From Pseudomonas sp. H9 (GTDB taxonomy: Bacteria > Pseudomonadota > Gammaproteobacteria > Pseudomonadales > Pseudomonadaceae): a DNA stretch of 64,000 bases. The notes beneath the pieces are model-generated. The model did not search any database and was not told where the DNA came from. It was given only the letters and a program-made list of their open reading frames with translations. A program made the translations under genes and the position numbers. Location: assembly GCF_004353925.1 (NCBI RefSeq), contig NZ_SMOK01000026.1, positions 1 through 64,000 on the forward strand, in the 5' to 3' direction. Below, in pieces: positions 18,667-28,214 of this stretch. Positions within the stretch are counted from its first letter, which is position 1; the number at the start of each line of letters is the position of its first letter.

Positions 18667-18677
18667 CGTTAATGTGT

Positions 18678-20414
18678 TTACCCAGGCTGTACGGCCAGCT
18701 CTTGTACTTCGCTGCGTTTGAGCACGGCATACACCACTGCCGTCAGCAGGCTGCCCGCGACAATCGCCAACAGGTACAGCAAGGCATGGTTGATCGCATT
18801 GGGGATGAGCATGACAAACAGCCCGCCATGCGGTGCCATCAGCTTGCAGCCGAAGTACATCGAAAGCGCCCCGGTCAATGCTCCGCCAGCAATGCTCGCC
18901 GGAATCACCCGTAGCGGATCTTTGGCAGCAAACGGAATCGCGCCCTCGGAAATGAAGCACAAGCCCAGCACAAACGCAGCTTTACCCGCCTCGCGCTCGC
19001 TCTGGGCGAACTTGCGCCGGGCGATGACACTAGCGATACCCAGGCCAATCGGCGGCACCATCCCGGCCGCCATGGTTGCGGCCATAGGCGCGTAGCTCTG
19101 CGACGCCAGCAGGCCCACCGAGAACGCATAGGCCGCCTTGTTGATCGGCCCGCCAAGGTCGACGCACATCATCCCACCCAGCAACACGCCAAGCAGAATC
19201 GCATTGGTGGTACCCATGCTGTCGAGAAAATGCGTGAGCCCGGCCAACATGCTCGCCACCGGCTGACCAACCACATAAATCATCACCAAGCCGGTGAACA
19301 AACTGGCCAGCAACGGAATGATCAAGATCGGCTTAAGCGCTTCCAGACTACTGGGCAAGCGCACCCAACGGCTGATGGCCTTGGCGCTGTAACCGGCCAG
19401 AAAGCCCGCGACGATGCCGCCAATGAACCCCGCACCGAGGGTACTGGCCAGCAAGCCCCCGATCATGCCCGGCGCCAGCCCTGGGCGGTCGGCAATTGAG
19501 TAGGCGATGTACCCGGCCAGCAGCGGCACCATGAGTTTGAACGCCGCCTCACCACCGATCTGCATCAAAGCCGCCGGCAAGGTGCCGGGCTCTTTGAACG
19601 CTTCAATGCCGAATACGAACGACAAGGCGATCAGCAAACCGCCAGCCACCACCATCGGCAACATGAACGACACGCCGGTGAGCAGGTGCTTGTACACCCC
19701 GGTTTTCTCGCCAGTGCCGGTACTGGCGGTGGTGCTTTGTGCGGCGGACTCCTCGCGCCCTTCCGCCAGCGCCTTGTTCAAGGTGGCCTGGGCCTGCTTC
19801 AGGGCGATGCCGGTGCCGCAGCGATAGATACGCTTGCCAGCAAAACGCTCGGTCGGCACTTCGATATCGGCAGCGAGCAGCACTACATCCGCTTCGGCAA
19901 TGGCCGCAGGCGACAGAGGGTTACGCGCCCCCACCGAGCCCTGCGTCTCCACCGTGAGCTGGTAGCCCAATTGCTGCGCAGCCTGCTGCAAGGCTTCGGC
20001 AGCCATGAAGGTGTGTGCGACACCAGTCGGACAGGCAGTGATGGCGACGATTTTGCCACTGCGCTCAACGGGTGGCGGCTCCACCTGCACAGCAGGCTGA
20101 TACACCTGAGCCTGCACCGCCGCTTGCGAGAGAAAGTGCTGAACATCGCTCAAGGCCTGGGCCGGCGTGCTCTGGAACAGGCGCTTACCGGCAAAACGCT
20201 GCAAGTCCAGAGGGCCAGTGCTGACCACCAGCACCCAATCGGCCGCTGCGATCACCGCCGCCGACAATTGCCGCTGAGGTTGCTGCGGATCATGCACTTC
20301 AACACTGGTGCTCCAGCCCAAACGCTGCGCAGCGGCCTCCAGCAAACGCGCACTGAGCACACTGGAGACCTGGCCGTTGGGGCAGGCGGTGACGATGGCA
20401 ATATTCATCTGCAA
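18678..20414 (-). CDS. fruA: Fructose PTS permease EIIBC (FruA)
   Basis: The 578-aa protein has a degenerate N-terminal EIIB' domain (about 1-105), an EIIB domain with phospho-cysteine motif AITACPTGVAHTFMA (about 125-140) and a C-terminal EIIC membrane domain with about eight to ten segments. It imports fructose as fructose-1-phosphate, taking phosphate from FruB. Its start overlaps the end of fruK by ten bases. It is the last gene of fruBKA, and its 3' end is partly duplicated downstream. Confidence 0.95.
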   Translation of the reverse strand: MQMNIAIVTACPNGQVSSVLSARLLEAAAQRLGWSTSVEVHDPQQPQRQLSAAVIAAADWVLVVSTGPLDLQRFAGKRLFQSTPAQALSDVQHFLSQAAVQAQVYQPAVQVEPPPVERSGKIVAITACPTGVAHTFMAAEALQQAAQQLGYQLTVETQGSVGARNPLSPAAIAEADVVLLAADIEVPTERFAGKRIYRCGTGIALKQAQATLNKALAEGREESAAQSTTASTGTGEKTGVYKHLLTGVSFMLPMVVAGGLLIALSFVFGIEAFKEPGTLPAALMQIGGEAAFKLMVPLLAGYIAYSIADRPGLAPGMIGGLLASTLGAGFIGGIVAGFLAGYSAKAISRWVRLPSSLEALKPILIIPLLASLFTGLVMIYVVGQPVASMLAGLTHFLDSMGTTNAILLGVLLGGMMCVDLGGPINKAAYAFSVGLLASQSYAPMAATMAAGMVPPIGLGIASVIARRKFAQSEREAGKAAFVLGLCFISEGAIPFAAKDPLRVIPASIAGGALTGALSMYFGCKLMAPHGGLFVMLIPNAINHALLYLLAIVAGSLLTAVVYAVLKRSEVQELAVQPG

Positions 20415-21355
20415 CCCTCTTGTTGTGCTTCGCTCAGGCGCACGTCGTGTTGCAGTTGCGCGAGCTGGGCCCGGTCGTTAATGCCAAAACCGATCTGAGT
20501 CACTGCCTGAGCGGCAATGGCGGTAGCCAGGCGCAAGGTGTGTGCGGCGGCCGCAGCCGTGAGCAAGCCGTGCACCATACCGGCCAGCAACGAGTCACCC
20601 GCACCGACGGTGCTAGCCACTTTGACCGTCGGCGGTACGGCGCTGAGCGCACGCCCTTGCTGGAACCAGGTGACCCCCTGCTCGCCCTGAGACACCACCA
20701 CATGCTCCACGCCTTGGGCGATCAGTTGATTAGCAGCCGCTTGTTGCTCGGCAAACCCGTGCACGCTGCTGCCCAACACTTCGCCCAGCTCATCGGTATT
20801 GGGCTTGACCAGCCAGGGGCCGCTTTGCAGCCCGGCACGCAGGGCCTCACCGCTGCTATCCAGCGCGACCTTCAAACCCATGCCTTTGAGCTGCTCCAGC
20901 AATTGCTGCAACCACTGCGGGCTGAGGCCACGCGGCAGGCTGCCGGCCACCACCACCGCATCGTGCCCCGGCGCAACATGCGCCAGCTTGGCCAGCAGTT
21001 GCTCACAGGCCTGCTCATCCACCACCGGGCCCGGCCCGTTGATGTCGGTCACTCGGCCATCGGCTTCCACCAGTTTGATGTTGCAACGGGTTTCGCCGGG
21101 CACGCGCACAAAGCAATCGGCAAAGCCACGCCGGGCGATCAGGGCCTCGAACGGCTGCAGATTGTCGGCACCGAGAAAACCGCCAACGGTCACTTGATGG
21201 CCAAGGTCAGCCAGCACCTGCGCCACATTCAGGCCCTTTCCCGCCGCGTGGCTGTGCTGAGCCTGACTACGGTTCACCTGGCCGCTATGCAACGCATCGA
21301 GGCTGACGGTCAGGTCCAGTGCCGGGTTGAGGGTAAGGGTGAGTATCTTGGCCAT
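20405..21355 (-). CDS. fruK: 1-phosphofructokinase (FruK)
   Basis: The 316-aa PfkB-family kinase has an N-terminal motif LTLNPALDLTVSL, the ribokinase signature around AAGKGLNVAQVL and the catalytic VGAGDSLLAGMVHG (anion hole and base Asp). It phosphorylates fructose-1-phosphate to fructose-1,6-bisphosphate with ATP. The start ATG directly follows the fruB stop codon and the end overlaps fruA, so the operon is tightly coupled. Confidence 0.95.
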   Translation of the reverse strand: MAKILTLTLNPALDLTVSLDALHSGQVNRSQAQHSHAAGKGLNVAQVLADLGHQVTVGGFLGADNLQPFEALIARRGFADCFVRVPGETRCNIKLVEADGRVTDINGPGPVVDEQACEQLLAKLAHVAPGHDAVVVAGSLPRGLSPQWLQQLLEQLKGMGLKVALDSSGEALRAGLQSGPWLVKPNTDELGEVLGSSVHGFAEQQAAANQLIAQGVEHVVVSQGEQGVTWFQQGRALSAVPPTVKVASTVGAGDSLLAGMVHGLLTAAAAAHTLRLATAIAAQAVTQIGFGINDRAQLAQLQHDVRLSEAQQEGCR

Positions 21356-24214
21356 TCAATCGTTCTCCACCAGCGCCCGTACCGCGCTGGCACTGCCCTG
21401 CAACAGCGCTTGCTGGGCAAGCTGCCGGGCGTGTTCATAATTCAGTTCTCGCACCTGGGCTTTGACCTCGGCAATGCTGCGCGCCGCCACGCTCAGTTCA
21501 TCCACGCCCAACCCCAACAACACCGCAACCGCCTGCGGATCAGCCGCCAGCTCGCCACACACGCCCACCCATTTGCCGTGGGCATGGGCGGCGCGAACGG
21601 TCATGTCGATCAGTTGCAACACCGCCGGGTGCAGGCCATCGGCCTGGGCCGACAGGCTCGGATGACCACGGTCGATGGCCAAGGTGTACTGGGTCAGGTC
21701 GTTGGTACCAATGCTGAAGAAATCCACTTCACGCGCCAGCACCGGGGCCAGCAACGCCGCCGAAGGTACCTCGACCATAATGCCCACTTGCACATCGGTA
21801 GCGCTGATTTCTTCGCGCAGGCGCTCGACCATGGCCCGCGCCTGCTGCCACTCCTCAAGCTGGCCAACCATCGGGAACATGATGCGCAGCGGCCGATCAC
21901 CCGCCGCCCGCAACAAGGCCCGCAGTTGGCTTTCCATCACCTGCGGGCGTTGCAGGGTCAGGCGAATGCCACGCACACCGAGGAACGGGTTCTCTTCCTG
22001 GGCAATCGGCCAATACGGCAGCGGCTTATCACCACCAACATCGAGGGTGCGCACCACCAACGGTCGCCCATCGAGGCCATCAAGCACCCGACGGTACTCG
22101 GCCTCTTGCAGAGCTTCGTCCGGGGCCTGTTGATGGGCCATGAAAATCAGTTCAGTGCGCAACAGGCCGACGCCTTCCGCACCGTGATCTACCACCGCCT
22201 CAATGCCTTTGCTTTCACCAATATTGGCGCACACCTCGATGGCGTGGCCGTCTCGGGTCACGGCCGGTTCCAGGCGATGAGCGCGAGCCTGCTGCAAGCG
22301 ATGTTCACGGCGTTCGCGTTCCGCCAGGGCGCGCTGCAGCTCGTCGGCTGGCGGCGCGACCTGCAAGCGCCCGCGCTGGCCATCGAGCAACAACGATGTG
22401 CCCGGCTCGATCAGCAACACCGCATCGCCGGCACCGACCACCGCCGGTATGCCCAGCGCACGGGCCACGATGGCGCTATGGGCCGTAGCACCACCGCGCG
22501 CGGTGAGGATACCGGCAACGCGTGCCGGGTCGAGGCGCGCGACGTCTGACGGGCCCACCTCCTCCATCACCAACACATAAGGCTGTTCAGGCGCTGGCAC
22601 GTCGGCTTCACCACACAGTTGGGCGAGCACTCGCCGACCAATGTCGCGCAAGTCGGCAGCGCGCTCGGCGAGCAAAGCATCGTGCAGCGCCTCCTGCTGC
22701 CGCGCCGCCGCGTCGATCACTGCCATCCAGGCCGCTGGCGCGCTTTCGCCCTGGCGCAGACGTTGATCGACTTCGTCGCCCAGGTCAGGGTCAGCGAGCA
22801 TTTCCTGATGGGTGATGAAAATCTCGCCAATAGCCTTGGCCTGGCTGCGCTGGATCAGCGCTTCGATCTCGGCATTCACTGTTGCCAGTGCCTGCTGCAA
22901 ACGCGCGCGCTCAACAGGCAGCGACTCGCCGCGCAGCGCGTAGTCGAATTCACGCTGCACCTGAACGTGCGCCGGGCCGCTGGCGATACCCGGCGCAGCA
23001 GCTACACCCTGAATGATTGCCCCGGCCACAGGGGCCTGCAGCTCAGGCATTGGCAGCAGCTCAGGGGCCGCCTCGGGCACCACCGCCAACGCCTCGATTT
23101 CTTCACCCAGGCCTTCTTCGATCGCCGCCTGCATGGCCGGCAGCGCATCGGCGGCCACACTCGGTTCGGCAATGATCTCCAGCACCTGACCACGCCGGGC
23201 ACCGAGGCTAAGCAGCTTGCTCAAGCTCTTGGCGGAAACCGCCGGCTGACCGCTATCAACCACGCGCAAGCGGACTTCACCGTCGAAGGCTTTAGCCAAT
23301 TGCGCCAGCACCTTGGCTGGCCGGGCATGCAAGCCGTGGGCATTGGCCAGGCCGATACGCACGCTGGGCCAGTCGGCTGGTACTTCGCCGCCCAACACCT
23401 CAAGCACCGTGCGGCTGCTGGTGGCGCGGCACAGCTCTTGGCCACGGCCTTCGATCAGTAGCGTACACAGGCGTTCAAGCAGCGCCTGATGAGCAGCGCC
23501 CAGGCTGGCCAAACAGAACACGCCGAGCAGCGGTTGATCACGGTAACGCAGCGGTTGCTGCGGGGTGACAAAGGCCAACCCCGGCTGCCGTACGGCCTGC
23601 TCGCTGTGCAGCCACCATAAGCCTTCGCCCAACGGCAGCGGTTCCACCTGTTGCAACACCCCGGCAAAACCACCGCTGACGCAGTCGGCACGCTGCAACA
23701 ACCGCGCGGCGCGCCAGACCAGTTCGTCGAAGTCTTCAGCTGCAACTCCCAAGCCGATCATTTGCGCATCCAGCGCCAGCTCCTGCGGGGCACCTTGCAG
23801 CAACTTGAGCAGCGCCTCAGCGCTACTGGCCCGGCGCAACGCCTCGGCCAGATCGGTTTCGCCCAGCGCACGGGTCAGCAGTTGCAGCAAACGCAGGTGT
23901 TCGTCGGAGCGCGCGGCGATGCCGATGGCCAGGTACACGCGCTGGCCATCGCCCCAGTCCACACCTTCGGGAAACTGCAGCAAACGCACGCCAGTGGTGA
24001 ACACCAGATCGCGGGTTTGCGGGGTGCCATGCGGAATGGCAATGCCCTGGCCAAGAAAGGTCGAGCCCTGTGCCTCACGGGCCTGCAGGCCCGCCAGGTA
24101 ACCGTCGGCAACCAGGCCGTCATTGACCAGATGCTCGGCCAGAAGCTGCAGCGCCGCTGCCTTATCCACAGCCGACTGGCCCATGGATATCTGCTCTACA
24201 GTGAGCTCGAGCAT
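21356..24214 (-). CDS. fruB: Fructose PTS multiphosphoryl transfer protein EIIA-HPr-EI (FruB)
   Basis: The 952-aa fusion has EIIA-Fru (about 1-145, active His in GIAIPHGTPQ), a linker, an HPr domain (about 280-370, His in ANAHGLHARPAKVL) and a full enzyme I (about 400-950, His in GGATAHSAIVARALG; PEP site with MVEVPSA). It takes phosphate from PEP and passes it through one chain to FruA. This is the standard fructose-only PTS of Pseudomonas. Expression is expected to be repressed by FruR at the operator 24330-24341. Confidence 0.95.
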   Translation of the reverse strand: MLELTVEQISMGQSAVDKAAALQLLAEHLVNDGLVADGYLAGLQAREAQGSTFLGQGIAIPHGTPQTRDLVFTTGVRLLQFPEGVDWGDGQRVYLAIGIAARSDEHLRLLQLLTRALGETDLAEALRRASSAEALLKLLQGAPQELALDAQMIGLGVAAEDFDELVWRAARLLQRADCVSGGFAGVLQQVEPLPLGEGLWWLHSEQAVRQPGLAFVTPQQPLRYRDQPLLGVFCLASLGAAHQALLERLCTLLIEGRGQELCRATSSRTVLEVLGGEVPADWPSVRIGLANAHGLHARPAKVLAQLAKAFDGEVRLRVVDSGQPAVSAKSLSKLLSLGARRGQVLEIIAEPSVAADALPAMQAAIEEGLGEEIEALAVVPEAAPELLPMPELQAPVAGAIIQGVAAAPGIASGPAHVQVQREFDYALRGESLPVERARLQQALATVNAEIEALIQRSQAKAIGEIFITHQEMLADPDLGDEVDQRLRQGESAPAAWMAVIDAAARQQEALHDALLAERAADLRDIGRRVLAQLCGEADVPAPEQPYVLVMEEVGPSDVARLDPARVAGILTARGGATAHSAIVARALGIPAVVGAGDAVLLIEPGTSLLLDGQRGRLQVAPPADELQRALAERERREHRLQQARAHRLEPAVTRDGHAIEVCANIGESKGIEAVVDHGAEGVGLLRTELIFMAHQQAPDEALQEAEYRRVLDGLDGRPLVVRTLDVGGDKPLPYWPIAQEENPFLGVRGIRLTLQRPQVMESQLRALLRAAGDRPLRIMFPMVGQLEEWQQARAMVERLREEISATDVQVGIMVEVPSAALLAPVLAREVDFFSIGTNDLTQYTLAIDRGHPSLSAQADGLHPAVLQLIDMTVRAAHAHGKWVGVCGELAADPQAVAVLLGLGVDELSVAARSIAEVKAQVRELNYEHARQLAQQALLQGSASAVRALVEND

Positions 24215-24329
24215 GACCTTCTCCTTTACAGCACCAGGTGGGTACTGAGGTATTGTTGTGAAATATTCAGCACAGGGCCAGTTGCGCTTAACCCTTGGCA
24301 GGCATTGCTTGGGCAGAAAATTCGCCTGC

Positions 24330-24341
24330 TGAAACGTTTAA
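24330..24341 (-). promoter_or_regulatory. FruR/Cra operator
   Basis: The minus strand reads TTAAACGTTTCA, identical to the Cra operator described for P. putida. It lies between fruB and the divergent fruR, 116 bases before the fruB start. Fructose-1-phosphate is the known inducer that releases the repressor. Confidence 0.85.
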
Positions 24342-24497
24342 CCTATAATTGTGAGCACGTTACTCGATAATCTTCGATCAATGAAGCCCCATCTTGTCGG
24401 ACAATTGCGACAATGGTCGTCTGCGACTCGATCATAGAATCGGCGACAATCCCCGGTCAGGCTGTGCAAACAGCCCCGGTATAACAAGGAAATTGCG

Positions 24498-25493
24498 GTG
24501 AAACTCAGCGATATCGCGCGTCTGGCCGGTGTGTCCGTGACCACTGCCAGCTACGTCATCAATGGCAAGGCCGAACAGCAACGCATCAGCAACAGCACGG
24601 TGGAACGTGTGCGTGCGGTGGTGGAAGCCCATGGCTTTACCCCCAACCCACAAGCGGCCGGCTTGCGTAGCCGACACACCAAGACTCTGGGGTTCATTCT
24701 CCCCGACCTGGAAAACCCCAGCTACGCACGCATTGCCAAGCAACTGGAACAAGGTGCCCGGGCCAAGGGTTATCAACTGCTGATTGCCAGCAGCGACGAC
24801 CAGCCCGACAGCGAGCGCCAGTTGCAGCAACTGTTCCGTGCCCGCCGCTGCGACGCGCTGTTCGTCGCCAGCTGCCTGCCTGCCGGTGACGACAGCTATC
24901 GCGAACTGCAAGCCAAGGGCCTGCCAGTGATTGCCATCGACCGTAGCCTGGACCCTGCGCATTTCTGCTCGGTGGTCAGCGACGACCGTAACGCCAGCCA
25001 GCAACTGACCCGCAGCCTGCTCGCCACCCAACCCGCGCACATTGCCCTGATCGGCGCCCGCCCGGAGCTGAGCGTCAGCCAGGCACGCGCCGGTGGCTTT
25101 GATGACGCCCTGCAAGGCTTTAACGGCAAAATCAGCCGTTACCAGGGCGAAGCCTTCAGCCGCGAATGCGGCCAGCGCCTGATGAACGAACTGATCGCCG
25201 AACTGGGCGGCCTGCCGGATGCGCTGGTCACCACCTCCTATGTGCTGCTGCAAGGCGTGTTCGACGTACTGCAAGCGCGCCCGGAAGACTCGCGCAGCCT
25301 GCAACTGGGCACCTTCGGCGACAACCAACTGCTCGACTTCCTGCCACTGCCGGTCAACGCCATGGCTCAGCAACATGGCGTGATGGCCGAAATTGCCCTC
25401 AAGCTGGCCCTGGCCGCCGTTGAAGAAAAACACTACGAACCAGGCGTGCACGCCGTAAGCCGAACCTTCAAACAGCGCATCATCAAGGCCTGA
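24498..25493 (+). CDS. fruR: Fructose operon regulator FruR (Cra), LacI family
   Basis: The 331-aa LacI-type protein has an N-terminal helix-turn-helix (KLSDIARLAGVSVTTASYVI), a hinge (about 50-62) and a periplasmic-binding-protein-like effector domain (GFILPDLENPSYARIAKQLE). AAGGA precedes GTG 24498. In P. putida Cra mainly represses fruBKA and responds to fructose-1-phosphate. The operator in the shared upstream region fits this. The TatD gene starts two bases after its stop, suggesting co-transcription. Confidence 0.95.
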   Translation: MKLSDIARLAGVSVTTASYVINGKAEQQRISNSTVERVRAVVEAHGFTPNPQAAGLRSRHTKTLGFILPDLENPSYARIAKQLEQGARAKGYQLLIASSDDQPDSERQLQQLFRARRCDALFVASCLPAGDDSYRELQAKGLPVIAIDRSLDPAHFCSVVSDDRNASQQLTRSLLATQPAHIALIGARPELSVSQARAGGFDDALQGFNGKISRYQGEAFSRECGQRLMNELIAELGGLPDALVTTSYVLLQGVFDVLQARPEDSRSLQLGTFGDNQLLDFLPLPVNAMAQQHGVMAEIALKLALAAVEEKHYEPGVHAVSRTFKQRIIKA

Positions 25494-25495
25494 CC

Positions 25496-26272
25496 ATGCG
25501 CCTGATCGACACCCACACCCATCTGGATTTTCCGGATTTCGACCCTGATCGTACGGCCCTGCTGGCCAACGCCAGGGCTGCGGGTGTCGAGCGCATGGTG
25601 GTGCTGGGCGTGTACCAGAGCAACTGGCAGCGGGTGTGGGAGTTGGTACAAAGCGACCCACAGCTGTACGCCGCCTTCGGCCTGCACCCGGTGTACATCG
25701 ACCAGCACCAGCCGCAGCACCTGCAAGCACTAGGCGACTGGCTGAGCCGCCTGCAGGGCCATCGGCAACTGTGCGCGGTGGGCGAATTCGGCCTGGACTA
25801 CTACCTGCCGGAACTCGACCGCGAACGCCAGCAGCAGTGTTTCGAAGCCCAGTTGCAACTGGCCGTCGATTTCAACCTGCCGGCCCTGCTTCACGTGCGC
25901 CGCAGCCATGCTGCCGTGATTGCCACCCTCAAACGCTTCAAACTGCCACGCGGCGGCATCATCCATGCCTTCGCTGGCAGCGTTGAAGAAGCGCGTGAGT
26001 ATCACAAGCTCGGCTTCAAACTTGGCCTTGGCGGCGCCGCCACCTGGCCTCAGGCCTTGCGCTTGCACAAAGTGCTGCCGCAACTGCCGCTGGACAGTGT
26101 GGTGCTGGAAACCGATGCGCCCGACATGGCCCCAGTGATGTATGCCGGGCAACGCAACAGCCCAGAGCATTTGCCGCAGATTGCGACGGCGCTGGCAGCG
26201 ATTATCGGGATTGAGGTGGAGCAGCTGGCTGAAGCCAGTACACGCAATACCTGCGAGCTATTCGGCTGGTAA
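25496..26272 (+). CDS. TatD-family metal-dependent hydrolase/deoxyribonuclease
   Basis: The 258-aa TIM-barrel protein has the TatD metal ligands: IDTHTHLDFP at the N-terminus, Glu in AVGEFGLDYY, His in LLHVRRSH, His in GIIHAFAG and Asp in LETDAPDM. The family includes 3'-5' DNA exonucleases that need Mg or Mn; YjjV is the closest E. coli type. It starts two bases after fruR and probably shares its transcript. Confidence 0.9.
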   Translation: MRLIDTHTHLDFPDFDPDRTALLANARAAGVERMVVLGVYQSNWQRVWELVQSDPQLYAAFGLHPVYIDQHQPQHLQALGDWLSRLQGHRQLCAVGEFGLDYYLPELDRERQQQCFEAQLQLAVDFNLPALLHVRRSHAAVIATLKRFKLPRGGIIHAFAGSVEEAREYHKLGFKLGLGGAATWPQALRLHKVLPQLPLDSVVLETDAPDMAPVMYAGQRNSPEHLPQIATALAAIIGIEVEQLAEASTRNTCELFGW

Positions 26273-26278
26273 CGCTCG

Positions 26279-26348
26279 GTGGGAGCGGGCTTGCCCCGCG
26301 AAGCGATCTGTCTGACAAACCGCTATCGCGGGGCAAGCCCGCTCCTAC
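26279..26348. repeat. REP inverted pair overlapping the sorB stop
   Basis: A typical REP pair. Its right end (CTAC) includes the sorB stop codon, read as TAG on the minus strand. Confidence 0.9.
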
Positions 26349-26971
26349 TGCTGCAGAATAAACGTCGCCATAGCCTTCAAGTCTTCCTGACTCAACTGAG
26401 CAAACGGCGGCATCGGCACATTCCCCCACTTCCCCGAACCGCCCTGCGCGATACTCGACGTCACCTTGGCCACTGCCTGCGGATCATTGGCGTACTTGGC
26501 CGCCACCTCGTGATACGCCGGCCCTACCACTTTGTGGTCAACGGCATGACACGACAGGCAGGCATTGTTCTGCAGCAAGGCCATGCCATCCATTGGCTTA
26601 TCTGGCGCCGGCTTCGACGGGAACGAAGCCGCCTGCACATCGGCATCGCTGGCCTTGGCACTGCCATAAGTCGCCGCCAGGTAGGCGCCAATAACGCTCA
26701 CGTCCTGATCGCTGATCGGCGCGCCATACACCTTCTGCATCTTGCCCGCTTCGCCGGTCCACTGCGCCAGGCTCATGCCCGGCGGCTGGTAGTTGATGTA
26801 ATCGGCAGAATGGCAGGTGGAGCATTTTTGCTGGGCCAAGGCGTAACCCGGCAATTCACTGGCCTTCAATACTGCAGTTTCAGGCGGCAAGGTGATCGAC
26901 AGCGGCGCGGCCTCTACTACTGCAATTCCGAACAACTGAGCGGCGCACAGCCACGTAGTCAAACGTTTCAT
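26345..26971 (-). CDS. sorB: Sulfite dehydrogenase cytochrome c subunit (SorB-like)
   Basis: The 208-aa protein has a signal peptide (MKRLTTWLCAAQLFGIAVVEA) and two c-haem motifs, CSTCH (about 61-65) and CLSCH (about 152-156), the second followed by a Met ligand region near WGNVPMPPF. It probably accepts electrons from the adjacent molybdenum enzyme in the periplasm and passes them to the respiratory chain. GAGG before ATG 26971 sets the start, ten bases after the sorA stop. SorB proteins usually carry one haem, so the second makes the name tentative. Confidence 0.8.
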   Translation of the reverse strand: MKRLTTWLCAAQLFGIAVVEAAPLSITLPPETAVLKASELPGYALAQQKCSTCHSADYINYQPPGMSLAQWTGEAGKMQKVYGAPISDQDVSVIGAYLAATYGSAKASDADVQAASFPSKPAPDKPMDGMALLQNNACLSCHAVDHKVVGPAYHEVAAKYANDPQAVAKVTSSIAQGGSGKWGNVPMPPFAQLSQEDLKAMATFILQQ

Positions 26972-26981
26972 GCGGGCCTCC

Positions 26982-28214
26982 TCAGGCGACGGTGACGTGG
27001 GTGGTTTCGACCACATGGCGGCGATAGCCGCCGGGGTTCCAGTCGGCCTTCAGCGACTGTGTTTCGCCCGCCTGATTAGTGGCCCGCACCATCAGTTGGG
27101 TAGCGCCTTTCGCGTCAAAGGTGAGCGGTAACGTCCACTCACGGAACGAGAAGCGCCCAAGGTCCTCACCCAGCGTGGCCTCACGCCAACGCCGCCCGCC
27201 ATCAACCGACACCTCCACCTTGTTAACGCCCGCGCCACCATCGAAGGCAATGCCCTTGAGCATCACGCTTTGGTTACGTGGCAACACGTCACCGTGTTTG
27301 ACGCTGGTGATAAAACTACGCACCGGTAACTTGGAAATCGGCCGGGTTTTCGCTGCCGTAGTGCCGGGTGCGATACAGAAACAATCGTTGTCGGGAATCT
27401 GGTACCCCTTGGCCATGAAGAAGCCTTGGTAGGTGTGGTCCAGCACTTCGATCTCGCTCAGGTGCTTGACCCAATAGGTGCCGAAATAACCCGGCACCAC
27501 CAAACGGATCGGGTACCCATTGAGAAATGGCAGGTCGGTACCGTTCATGGCCCAGGCGATCATCGGCTCGCCGTTCATGGCATGGCTGATGTCCAGGGCC
27601 TTGATGAACTCGGGCGTACTTGCCAGCACGGGTTTGTCGAGGCCACGGAACGTTACTTGCTGAGCTGCAGGGCTGACCCCGGCTTTTTCCAGCACCGCCT
27701 TGAGCGGTACCCCCACCCAGCGTGCATTGCCCATTGAGCCATGGCCCAACTGCGCGCCGAACACCCGCGGTATCGAAAAGCCACGGCTGTTGCCGGAACA
27801 CTGGTTGACGGCCACCACCTCGACGGGTTCGGCGAGGGCCTTGAGTTCTGCCAGCGACAGCGACAGCGGTGTATTGACCACGCCTTTGACCGTCAGGCGG
27901 TAGCTGTCTGGGTCGATGCTGGTAGGAAAGTTAGCCAGGTGGTAGCGGACAAAAAATGCGTCATTGGCCGTGATTGGCCCTTCATTGAACACCGAGAACG
28001 GTGTTTCCAGGTGCGGCGGGCGGGTGGTCACCAAGGTCAGCGGGCGCTTCTGAGGGTATTGCACCAGTGGCCGCGGGCCTGCTGCGAAGGTGACTTCTTC
28101 GGCATTTTCTTCGGCCAGGCTTGCCAACGGCGAGGCTACAACGGCCAGGGTGAACGCATCACGCAGAACACGCCGGCGGCTTAGGTTGCTGTTGGCGATA
28201 AACCTGAACTTCAT
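26982..28214 (-). CDS. sorA: Periplasmic molybdopterin sulfite dehydrogenase (SorA-like)
   Basis: The 410-aa protein has a twin-arginine signal (SRRRVLRDAFTLAVVASPLASLA), the sulfite-oxidase molybdopterin domain with the Mo-ligand Cys in VNQCSGNSRGF, and a C-terminal Mo-co dimerisation domain (about 290-405). The family oxidises sulfite to sulfate. GGGAG before ATG 28214 sets the start; the frame is open further upstream through a REP, which is not coding. It lies directly before a c-type cytochrome gene, as in SorAB. Confidence 0.88.
   Translation of the reverse strand: MKFRFIANSNLSRRRVLRDAFTLAVVASPLASLAEENAEEVTFAAGPRPLVQYPQKRPLTLVTTRPPHLETPFSVFNEGPITANDAFFVRYHLANFPTSIDPDSYRLTVKGVVNTPLSLSLAELKALAEPVEVVAVNQCSGNSRGFSIPRVFGAQLGHGSMGNARWVGVPLKAVLEKAGVSPAAQQVTFRGLDKPVLASTPEFIKALDISHAMNGEPMIAWAMNGTDLPFLNGYPIRLVVPGYFGTYWVKHLSEIEVLDHTYQGFFMAKGYQIPDNDCFCIAPGTTAAKTRPISKLPVRSFITSVKHGDVLPRNQSVMLKGIAFDGGAGVNKVEVSVDGGRRWREATLGEDLGRFSFREWTLPLTFDAKGATQLMVRATNQAGETQSLKADWNPGGYRRHVVETTHVTVA

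Larger units (their letters stand above)
18360..18677. other. Gene-free stretch of two REPs and a fruA fragment
   Basis: This interval holds REP (18368-18438), a shortened copy of the fruA 3' end (18441-18595) and REP (18596-18666). Nothing else is seen. Confidence 0.85.

Noticed and set aside
20420..22549. 709-aa ORF opposite fruK and fruB
   Set aside because: Antisense shadow of two certain genes; no domain or ribosome-binding site.
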